From: Anaerolineae bacterium
GTDB taxonomy: Bacteria > Chloroflexota > Anaerolineae > JAAYZQ01
Assembly: GCA_016929795.1 (NCBI GenBank)
Contig: JAFGIA010000014.1
Span: 1 to 5,457, forward strand
Direction: 5' to 3'
Length of the DNA stretch: 5,457 nt
The position numbers were made by a program, and so were the translations under genes. Positions 1-5,457 of this stretch are shown here, one piece after another. The notes beneath the pieces were generated by a model. It saw only the letters and a program-made list of their open reading frames with translations, was not told the origin of the DNA and did not search any database. Position 1 is the stretch's first letter; each line of letters opens with the position of its first letter.

Positions 1-2313
1 GACCTGCTGGGTGGTGTCAAAGCCCGCCGGCTCGACCGAGATCACCGGGACATCCCCTGACGGGATGACCGCCACCGGCAGGTGCGCTTCGGGAATCGAG
101 CTGTCCGAAGGCGTCAGCGTCACCTCGCCAAAGGCCCAAGAACCGATCGGCAGACCGGCTACGTTAGCCGTGATAACGATCTCCTGGGTCGCACCGGCTG
201 GCAGGGAGAAGGAGGCCGGGCTGAAGGTAAAGCCCATCCCCGTGCCCGAGGCCGTCCAGGTGACGGCTGCACTTTGCGTGCTCGAGACCACGCGCGTCCA
301 CGAGCAGGTGCCGCCGCAGTTGCTGTCCTGGAGGCTGGGCACGTTCAGTGTCTTGGGGTCGCCCCCTGTTGCGGGGTTCGCCGCCTCGTAGTTGGCCCGG
401 GTCTCGTCGAACACGATGCCCGCCAGGGCGGCGTACATCAAGTCGTCGCGCCCGGCGCCCACATCAAACGGGTCCGCCGGCGTCACGCCGTCTTCTTTGC
501 GCAGGTTGTCGGTCTCGGAGGTGGTCATGATGGCCGACTTGATCTCGGACGGCGTCCACGACGGATAGAGCGCCTTCATCAAGGCGCCGGCGCCGGCGTT
601 GTGGGGGCTCGACATCGACGTGCCCCCCATCCACTCATACTCGATGCCGTTCATGGAGGCGGCCAGGACAGCCACACCCGGCGCCGTCATGTCGGGCTTG
701 AGCGCGTCAAAGGTCGTGTTCGGACCGCGCGAGCTAAAGCTGGCCATGATGTCGCCATTGGCTGGCGACAGATCGGCGGTTGTGGCGGGGATGGTGGCCG
801 TGTGTCCCGCGCCGCCATCGGCCAGCCAGGCCTTCAGGATCACGCCGTCGTCGTAGGTGATGTGAACGGCGGGCAGGTAGTGGGCGTCGGCGACCAGCGA
901 GTCGCCGCTGGCCGCGTCATTGGCCAGCACGAATCCATCCGCGCCGCCAGCGAGCACGTTGGCCCCCTTGTCCACACGGGCAATGCCGCCGCCGCGGTCG
1001 CACACGACGATCTCATTCGTCCAGGTGCCGCCCGGGAATGGGGTGCCGCACAGTGGGTCGCCATAGTTGCCGGCATAGACGATGGGCCGGTTATCAATGC
1101 CGGTGCTGATGCTCTGGCCGCTCATGTCGGCCGGTGGCGTCGTGGAGCCGCCGGACATGTTGATCAGGCCGGTGGTGTAGAGCCGGTTGTGGGTGCTGGC
1201 GGCGACGGTGGACACCCACGGGGAGCGGTGCGCCACCGTGGAGGCGCCAGGGCCATTGTTGCCGGCCGAGGTCGACACAAAGATGCCGGCCGTGTTGGCA
1301 TCGAGGAAGGCCAGCTCCACCAAGTCGCTGTAGGGGTTGTTGCCGCCCGAGATCGAATAGTTGATCGCGTCGACGCCATCGAGCACGGCCTGGTTGATCG
1401 CAGCCACCGAGCCCGCGCTGCCGCAGCCTCCGGCATCGCACACATCGTACATGATCACGTTAGCGTGGGGGGCGACACCCGAGATCTGGGCGTTGACGAC
1501 AAAGCCGCTGGGCGTGGTGATGCCCGCGTTGACAAAGTTGCCGGCCACCGTGCTGGCGGTGTGGCTGCCGTGACCGTTGGTGTCCTCGGGCCCGTCCGTA
1601 TAGTTCCAGGCACCGATCAGCTTGTCGTTGCAAAAGCCGGGGTTGGCCACGCAGTGGCCGACATAGACACCAGCGCCATACGGGTTGATGTGGACGTATC
1701 CATCGACGGGGCCTGTGGCGGCAAAAGAGGGGTGATCGGAGTTGATGCCGGTATCGAGGATACCGACGATCACGCCCTCGCCATACGTGCCGCTGCCTCC
1801 CGGCACCGCGCTGCCATCCCAGATGCTGGGGGCACCGATCCATGGCACGCTGTCGACCGTGTCGGGCTGCTCAATCGTCTCGAGCTGCACATCGACGACC
1901 CCGGGCAGTGCGGCGACCTGGGCCGCCTCCTGGCCGGTCATTCGCACGGCCATGCCGTTCAGGACGACGTCGTAGCGATAGAGTACTTCCACGGAGCGAT
2001 CCAGGGTCCGCTCCATGGCGGCCACGAACTGGTCGTGGCGGCCGGCCAGGTAGTCGAGATAGGCGAGGCTGGCCGGACTCTTGGCATCAAGCCTGGCCTC
2101 TCCTGTCGCGGCCGGGCTGGTCGCTTCCAGTCCCGCGATACCACCTTCGTAACTGGCCAGCGAGGCACCTTCGAACCTGACGATGTACACGCCAGGCTCG
2201 CCGGTGTTGGGCGCCGGCACTGCCTGGTCGGGCGCCGGCAGCGCCCCCACGGGGGCAGCCAGCAGAACGACCAGGACGATGGCGATCAATAGTCCTAACG
2301 TCTTGCTCTTCAT
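1..2313 (-). CDS. Exported subtilisin-like S8 serine protease with I9 propeptide, PA domain and Fn3-like domain (3' end outside window)
   Basis: Secreted endopeptidase; 771 codons are visible with no stop or frameshift, and the C-terminus lies beyond base 1. Residues 1-24 look like a Sec signal peptide: Lys2/Lys4, a Leu/Ile/Val core, and a cut after Val-Gly-Ala24. Residues about 42-150 resemble an inhibitor_I9 propeptide. The catalytic domain starts near Val156-Pro-Trp. Its charge-relay residues are Asp187 (GILDTGI), His248 (NGHGSHTA) and Ser566 (GGTSMSSPH), with oxyanion Asn352 (SAGNNGPG). A PA domain (about 408-500) sits between Asn352 and Ser566, and FSSRGPN and LKPDMTAPGV follow it, as in plant cucumisin-type subtilases. 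An Fn3-like beta domain spans about 655-750 (LNVPSL to LPVAV). All eight visible cysteines fall in four close pairs (221/228, 292/297, 422/438, 666/670), which fits disulfides outside the cell. Asn572 replaces the usual Val after SSPH. The ATG is chosen for its consensus Shine-Dalgarno and immediate signal peptide. Substrate unknown; a nutritional protease is an inference. Confidence 0.95.
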   Translation of the reverse strand, partial: MKSKTLGLLIAIVLVVLLAAPVGALPAPDQAVPAPNTGEPGVYIVRFEGASLASYEGGIAGLEATSPAATGEARLDAKSPASLAYLDYLAGRHDQFVAAMERTLDRSVEVLYRYDVVLNGMAVRMTGQEAAQVAALPGVVDVQLETIEQPDTVDSVPWIGAPSIWDGSAVPGGSGTYGEGVIVGILDTGINSDHPSFAATGPVDGYVHINPYGAGVYVGHCVANPGFCNDKLIGAWNYTDGPEDTNGHGSHTASTVAGNFVNAGITTPSGFVVNAQISGVAPHANVIMYDVCDAGGCGSAGSVAAINQAVLDGVDAINYSISGGNNPYSDLVELAFLDANTAGIFVSTSAGNNGPGASTVAHRSPWVSTVAASTHNRLYTTGLINMSGGSTTPPADMSGQSISTGIDNRPIVYAGNYGDPLCGTPFPGGTWTNEIVVCDRGGGIARVDKGANVLAGGADGFVLANDAASGDSLVADAHYLPAVHITYDDGVILKAWLADGGAGHTATIPATTADLSPANGDIMASFSSRGPNTTFDALKPDMTAPGVAVLAASMNGIEYEWMGGTSMSSPHNAGAGALMKALYPSWTPSEIKSAIMTTSETDNLRKEDGVTPADPFDVGAGRDDLMYAALAGIVFDETRANYEAANPATGGDPKTLNVPSLQDSNCGGTCSWTRVVSSTQSAAVTWTASGTGMGFTFSPASFSLPAGATQEIVITANVAGLPIGSWAFGEVTLTPSDSSIPEAHLPVAVIPSGDVPVISVEPAGFDTTQQV

Positions 2314-2317
2314 AGAG

Positions 2318-2332
2318 TCCCTCCTTCAGGGA
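2318..2332 (-). repeat. Small inverted repeat over the protease Shine-Dalgarno
   Basis: TCCCT and AGGGA flank a 5-nt loop, giving a perfect 5-bp stem. On the minus-strand RNA the loop reads GAAGG, so the Shine-Dalgarno is half in the loop and half in the 3' arm. The stem is short, so any effect on translation would be modest. Confidence 0.4.
2320..2326 (-). promoter_or_regulatory. Ribosome binding site of the S8 protease
   Basis: Read on the minus strand this is AAGGAGG, a full match to the Shine-Dalgarno consensus, 6 nt ahead of the ATG at 2313. It fixes the start codon. It also lies in a small inverted repeat (2318-2332), so part of it could pair in the mRNA. Confidence 0.85.
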
Positions 2333-2348
2333 ATTAAGTGGATTCTAC

Positions 2349-2373
2349 CGCCTGGGCACGAACGGCCCAGGTG
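2349..2373. repeat. GC-rich inverted repeat in the protease leader
   Basis: CCTGGGC (2351-2357) and GCCCAGG (2365-2371) form a perfect 7-bp dyad around a 7-nt centre. One G·T pair and one further C-G pair extend it to 9 bp. No T-run follows on either strand, so it is not a standard intrinsic terminator. It may be an mRNA hairpin or a protein-binding dyad. Confidence 0.5.
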
Positions 2374-2420
2374 TCTGCCAACAACGTTCTGATTACCCGA
2401 TAGTACCTCCTCTCGCGCCA

Positions 2421-2438
2421 CCCAGGTCATAACCCGGG
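2421..2438 (-). repeat. Inverted repeat in the protease leader (stem with one G·U, 4-nt loop)
   Basis: On the minus strand CCCGGGT and ACCTGGG flank a TATG loop, giving seven pairs with one G·U wobble. The pairing is better as minus-strand RNA than as plus-strand RNA, which fits a leader hairpin. The ATGA overlap of the two short leader ORFs (2427-2430) lies in this loop and the adjoining arm. The CCCAGGT arm recurs at 2366-2372, about 55 bp away. Confidence 0.4.
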
Positions 2439-2465
2439 ATCGAGCTGCCTACCGCTGCCCACGGA

Positions 2466-2493
2466 AACGGTGCTTTCTGTCTGGTGCGCCGTT
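2466..2493. repeat. Imperfect 8-bp inverted repeat in the intergenic region
   Basis: AACGGTGC (2466-2473) and GCGCCGTT (2486-2493) match at seven of eight positions around a 12-nt centre. The odd pair is T·G on the plus strand, or a C·A mismatch in minus-strand RNA. No function is assigned. Confidence 0.3.
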
Positions 2494-2584
2494 AGTGGGG
2501 CATGATGAGAAGCGCTGCCGCAGCCATGACCACGGGTGCTGGTAGTAAACGCCAATATGCAAGCGTCCAAGTGGGCAACATCCA

Positions 2585-2619
2585 TGACACGATTTTAGCA
2601 TCGTGCGCGCGATGTGTCA
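2585..2619. repeat. Overlapping inverted repeats over the protease promoter (candidate operator)
   Basis: Three dyads overlap here: CACGAT-N6-ATCGTG (2588-2605), centred on the -10 box; CATCG-N6-CGATG (2599-2614), in the spacer; and TGACAC with GTGTCA at the outer ends (2585-2590 and 2614-2619). The arms share bases, so the first two cannot form as hairpins together. Their placement over -35, spacer, -10 and start suggests a repressor site, but no regulator family is recognised. Confidence 0.4.
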
Positions 2620-2620
2620 A
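2592..2620 (-). promoter_or_regulatory. Sigma70-type promoter for the S8 protease
   Basis: On the minus strand: TTGACA (2620-2615, exact consensus), a 17-bp spacer, then TAAAAT (2597-2592, five of six), preceded by TGC as an extended -10. Predicted start near 2585. It points at the protease, about 272 nt upstream of its ATG. This is the strongest promoter match on this strand of the intergenic region. Confidence 0.7.
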
Positions 2621-2655
2621 ACTGGAAGCGGGCTATCTCTTGAGGCGAGTGGGTC

Positions 2656-2684
2656 TTGGCCGATCCGCGTGTGTGTGGTATAAT
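2656..2684 (+). promoter_or_regulatory. Sigma70-type promoter for dnaE
   Basis: TTGGCC (2656-2661, four of six matches to the -35 consensus), a 17-bp spacer, and TATAAT (2679-2684, exact), preceded by TGG as an extended -10. Predicted transcription start is about 2690-2692. This leaves a leader of only 12-14 nt before the dnaE ATG at 2704, just enough to hold the Shine-Dalgarno. Confidence 0.75.
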
Positions 2685-2691
2685 GGACAGC

Positions 2692-2702
2692 AAGGGGGAG
2701 GG
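2692..2702 (+). promoter_or_regulatory. Ribosome binding site of dnaE
   Basis: AAGGGGGAGGG is purine-rich and Shine-Dalgarno-like immediately before the ATG at 2704. The GGAGG core is only 2 nt from the start, but the overlapping AAGGGGG gives a 5-nt spacing. It supports 2704 over the in-frame ATG at 2683, which overlaps the -10 box and has no such site. Confidence 0.7.
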
Positions 2703-2703
2703 A

Positions 2704-5457
2704 ATGGGGTCGACGGTAGATTTCGTTCACTTGCACGTGCATAGTGACTTTTCGCTGCTCGACGGCCTGGCCAAGGTAAAAGACCTGACCCGCGCCGCCG
2801 CCGAGATGGGCATGCCTGCCGTGGCGCTCACCGACCATGGCGTGATGTTTGGCATCCTGCACTTTTACCAGGCCGCGAAAAAGGCGGGCATCAAGCCGAT
2901 CGTCGGCTGCGAGATCTATCTCTCACCGCGTGGCATGTTGCAAAAAGACGCGCAAAAGGATGCCAAGTCCTTCCACCTCGTCCTGCTGGCCCAGGATCAA
3001 ACCGGCTACCATAACTTGATGCAGATTGCCACGACCGCCCAGCTCGACGGCTTTTACTACAAGCCGCGCGTCGACCGCGACTTTTTGGCCGCCCACGCGC
3101 AGGGGCTGATCGCCCTGTCGTCGTGTGGATCGGGCGAGGTGCCGCGCCGCATCCAGGACGGCCAGCCCGAGCAGGCGCGCCGGGCCGCCGCCTGGTATCG
3201 TGACGTGTTCGGCCCGGAAGGGTTTCACCTGGAGCTGCAAGAGCACGACCTCCCCGAGATGGCCGGGGTGAACAGGGAGCTGGTGGCCATCGGGCGCGAG
3301 CTGGGCATCCCCCTCGTGGCGACGAACGATGTCCACTATGTGCGCCGCGATCAGGCGCACGCGCACGAGGTGCTCCTCTGCATCCAGACGGGCAAGACGA
3401 TCAACGACCCGGCGCATCTCAAAATGAACAACGACAGCTACTACCTGCGCTCGCCGCACGAGATGGCGGCCCTCTTTGGCGACGTGCCTGACGTCCTGCG
3501 CAACACCGTCGCCATCGCCGAGCGGTGCGACGTCCACCTCGACCGCACCGGCTTTCACCTGCCCGAGCTCGAGATCCCCACCGGCCACACGCCCGACACC
3601 TACCTGCGCCACCTGACCGAGCAGGGCCTGCGCCGCCTCTATGGCGACGCCTTTCACTCGGAGCAGATCCAGCAGCGTTTGAACCACGAGCTGCGCATTA
3701 TCCACAGCATGGGCTTTGACGTCTATTTCCTGATCGTGTGGGACCTGTGCGAGTTTTCCAAAAAGCAGGATATCTGGTGGAACGTCCGCGGATCGGCCGC
3801 CGGCAGCATCGTCGCCTATGGCCTGGGCATCACCAACATCGATCCCCTGGCCTACGGCCTGATTTTCGAGCGCTTTCTCAACCCCGACCGCGTCACCATG
3901 CCCGACATCGACCTCGACTACCCTGACGACCGCCGCCAGGAGATGATCGACTATACCGTGCGTAAATATGGCGTCGACAAGGTGGCGCAGATCATCACCT
4001 TTGGCACCCTGGGCGCCAAGGCAGCGATCCGCGATGTGGGGCGCGCCCTCGACATCCCATTGGGCGAGATCGACAAGGTGGCGCGCCTGGTGCCCGGCGG
4101 GCCGGGCGTGACACTCGATCAGGCGCTGGCCGGCGTGCCCGAGCTGCTGCAGATGTACGAGGGAGTCGATTACGTGCGCACGGTGCTCGACACGGCGAAA
4201 GAAGTGGAAGGGGTGTCGCGCCACGCCAGCACCCACGCGGCCGGCGTGGTCATCACCGACAAGCCCCTCGTCGAGTACACGCCCCTCCACCGCGCCACCC
4301 GCGGCGCCGAAGAGGGCCTGCCCGTCACCCAGTACACGATGGATGTGATCGAGGACACGGGCTTGCTCAAAGTCGACTTTCTCGGGCTGAGCACCCTGAC
4401 CGTCCTGCGCCTGGCGGTCGAGCTGATCAAGGCGCGCCACGGGGTGAGCTACACACAATACACGATCCCACCGAGTGGCACGCAGGCACTGGAAGCGCTC
4501 ACCGGTGGCGATCTGCCCATCCCACTCGACGACCCGGCGGCCTACGCGCTGCTCGCCAGCGGCAACGTCCTCGGCATCTTTCAGGTGGAAGGGGGCGGCT
4601 TTCGCCGCGTGCTGGGCGAGATGAAACCGTCGCGCTACGAGCACATTGTGGCCGTGCTGGCCCTCTACCGCCCGGGCCCGATGGAGCACATCCCCACCTA
4701 CATCCGGCGTATGCACGGCGAGGAACCCGTCGTTTACCGCCACCCCCTGCTCGAGCCGATCCTGAAAGAGACGTACGGCATCATTGTCTTCCAGGAGCAG
4801 ATCATCCAGATCGCCACCCAGCTGGCAGGATATGAGCCTGGCGAGGCCGACATGATCCGCAAGGCGGTGGGCAAAAAGCTCAAAGAGGCGCTGCTCGAGC
4901 ACAGGACCAAATTCGTCGCCGGCTGCATGGCCAACAGCCTCGATCAAGAGACCGCCGGGGCCATCTTTGGCGACATCGAATACTTTGCGCGCTATGGCTT
5001 TAACAAGGGGCACGCCGCCGACTATGCCATCATTACGGTACAGACGGCTTTTCTGAAAGCCCACTACCCCGTCGAGTTCATGACCGCCCTCCTGACCGTG
5101 GAGCAGGGCAATACCGAAAAGGTGGGCCTGCTCATCGCCGAGGCGCGCCGCCTCGGCATCGAGGTGCTGCCTCCTGACGTGAACCATAGCGGCATGGCGT
5201 TCACCATCGAGGAGAATCCACAGGGCGGCGGCGGGTGCGCCATCCGCTACGGGCTGGGTGCGATCAAGAACGTCGGCGAGGGGCCGGTCACCGCCATCCT
5301 CAAAGCGCGTGGGGCCACGCTCCAGGGCGCCGGGCGCCTGCGCGCCTACGCTGGCGGCCAGCCCTTCGAGGATGTGGACGATTTCGTGCGCCGTGTTGAC
5401 CTGCGCCAGGTCAACCGCCGCGCGCTCGAGTGCCTGATCAAGGCCGGCGCCCTGCGC
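2704..5457 (+). CDS. dnaE: DNA polymerase III alpha subunit, DnaE type (3' end outside window)
   Basis: Replicative polymerase catalytic subunit (C-family), acting in the cytoplasm at the replication fork. There are 918 uninterrupted codons; about 250 more, including the OB fold and tau-binding tail, are expected beyond the window. The N-terminal PHP domain keeps metal-ligand-type residues: His11/His13 (HLHVHS), Asp20, His45 (TDHG), Glu70, His91, Cys141, Asp209/His211 (NDVH). E. coli DnaE has lost several of these, so PHP proofreading activity is plausible. The palm catalytic aspartates are Asp403 and Asp405 (PDIDLD) and Asp558 (KVDFLGL), matching E. coli 401/403/555. Finger motifs are RPGPMEHIP (from 656) and YGFNKGHAADYA (764-775). 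The region from LGAIKNVGEG (851-860) to VNRRALECLIKAGA (903-916) is the helix-hairpin-helix part. Compared with E. coli, about 14 extra residues precede LDDP (608-611) and about 13 lie between 870 and 886. WNVRGS (359-364) replaces the common GPGRGS. Confidence 0.98.
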   Translation, partial: MGSTVDFVHLHVHSDFSLLDGLAKVKDLTRAAAEMGMPAVALTDHGVMFGILHFYQAAKKAGIKPIVGCEIYLSPRGMLQKDAQKDAKSFHLVLLAQDQTGYHNLMQIATTAQLDGFYYKPRVDRDFLAAHAQGLIALSSCGSGEVPRRIQDGQPEQARRAAAWYRDVFGPEGFHLELQEHDLPEMAGVNRELVAIGRELGIPLVATNDVHYVRRDQAHAHEVLLCIQTGKTINDPAHLKMNNDSYYLRSPHEMAALFGDVPDVLRNTVAIAERCDVHLDRTGFHLPELEIPTGHTPDTYLRHLTEQGLRRLYGDAFHSEQIQQRLNHELRIIHSMGFDVYFLIVWDLCEFSKKQDIWWNVRGSAAGSIVAYGLGITNIDPLAYGLIFERFLNPDRVTMPDIDLDYPDDRRQEMIDYTVRKYGVDKVAQIITFGTLGAKAAIRDVGRALDIPLGEIDKVARLVPGGPGVTLDQALAGVPELLQMYEGVDYVRTVLDTAKEVEGVSRHASTHAAGVVITDKPLVEYTPLHRATRGAEEGLPVTQYTMDVIEDTGLLKVDFLGLSTLTVLRLAVELIKARHGVSYTQYTIPPSGTQALEALTGGDLPIPLDDPAAYALLASGNVLGIFQVEGGGFRRVLGEMKPSRYEHIVAVLALYRPGPMEHIPTYIRRMHGEEPVVYRHPLLEPILKETYGIIVFQEQIIQIATQLAGYEPGEADMIRKAVGKKLKEALLEHRTKFVAGCMANSLDQETAGAIFGDIEYFARYGFNKGHAADYAIITVQTAFLKAHYPVEFMTALLTVEQGNTEKVGLLIAEARRLGIEVLPPDVNHSGMAFTIEENPQGGGGCAIRYGLGAIKNVGEGPVTAILKARGATLQGAGRLRAYAGGQPFEDVDDFVRRVDLRQVNRRALECLIKAGALR

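Larger units (their letters stand above)
2314..2585 (-). other. Predicted 5' leader of the protease mRNA, about 272 nt, with inverted repeats and short ORFs
   Basis: If transcription starts about 7 nt past the -10 box at 2592-2597, the mRNA begins near 2585 and runs about 272 nt before the protease ATG. Inverted repeats lie at 2466-2493, 2421-2438, 2349-2373 and 2318-2332. Short ORFs are present: 52 codons from the ATG at 2585 to a TGA at 2427, then 34 codons from the ATG at 2430 (4-base ATGA overlap) to a TGA at 2326-2328 that runs into the Shine-Dalgarno. An alternative 29-codon ORF (ATG at 2581, TAA at 2492) would encode a hydrophobic peptide. None has a recognisable family or a clear Shine-Dalgarno. 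No known riboswitch or T-box was recognised. The leader extent depends on the predicted promoter. Confidence 0.45.

Noticed and set aside
82..2292. Long open frame (736 codons) on the plus strand opposite the protease gene
   Set aside because: It is in codon register with the protease gene, where only TTA, CTA and TCA sense codons make antisense stops. These are rare in this GC-rich gene. The predicted protein is a low-complexity Gly/Arg/His/Val-rich sequence with no motif, while the protease has clear catalytic motifs.
2342..2347. TAGAAT on the minus strand as a closer -10 for the protease
   Set aside because: No reasonable -35 at 15-18 bp. The only good hexamer, TTGGCA (2376-2381), is 28 bp away. 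The TTGACA-17-TAAAAT pair at 2592-2620 is far better.
2349..2373. GC-rich hairpin as an intrinsic terminator
   Set aside because: No T-run follows on either strand, and divergent genes need no terminator here.
2414..2425. T-box-like sequence CTGGGTGGCGCG on the minus strand in the protease leader
   Set aside because: The conserved ACCGCG continuation of the T-box is missing, there is no terminator with a T-run, and a secreted protease is an unlikely T-box target.
2683..2703. Upstream in-frame ATG for dnaE
   Set aside because: It overlaps the TATAAT box, lies upstream of the predicted transcript start and lacks a Shine-Dalgarno.
4441..4536. Intein or mobile insertion in dnaE
   Set aside because: The extra segment is only about 14 residues, with no splice-junction or endonuclease motifs.
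2923..5187. Long open frame (754 codons) on the minus strand opposite dnaE
   Set aside because: Same cause: it is in codon register with dnaE, where antisense stops need rare codons. The translation has no recognisable domain.

Overview
The window is a GC-rich bacterial segment with two large genes reading away from each other out of a shared intergenic region of about 390 bp. Both genes run off the window, so each lacks its 3' end. No tRNA, rRNA, CRISPR array, insertion sequence or integrase is visible. The organism is probably a member of Chloroflexota (Anaerolineae-like). This is an inference from the style of the two proteins (an exported PA-domain subtilase and a PHP-active DnaE with WNVRGS in place of GPGRGS) and from base composition. 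It is not proven here.

Minus strand, 2313 down to 1: an exported subtilisin-family (S8) serine protease. It has a signal peptide, an inhibitor_I9-type propeptide, a catalytic domain with intact Asp187/His248/Asn352/Ser566, a PA domain inserted between His and Ser, and an Fn3-like domain after the catalytic core. The architecture resembles plant cucumisin-type subtilases.

Intergenic 2314-2703: two back-to-back sigma70-type promoters, both with extended -10 elements and 17-bp spacers, with their -35 boxes 35 bp apart. The minus promoter (TTGACA-17-TAAAAT) lies within overlapping inverted repeats and predicts a leader of about 272 nt for the protease mRNA. That leader carries several inverted repeats and a chain of short overlapping ORFs that ends at the protease Shine-Dalgarno. 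The plus promoter (TTGGCC-17-TATAAT) sits so close to its gene that the leader is only about 12-14 nt.

Plus strand, 2704 to 5457: the first 918 codons of dnaE, the DNA polymerase III alpha subunit. It has a metal-competent PHP domain and all three catalytic aspartates. The two genes are not functionally linked in any obvious way: one replicates the chromosome and the other digests extracellular protein. They share a control region rather than a pathway. The least expected signal in the window is the long, structured, ORF-containing leader of the protease.
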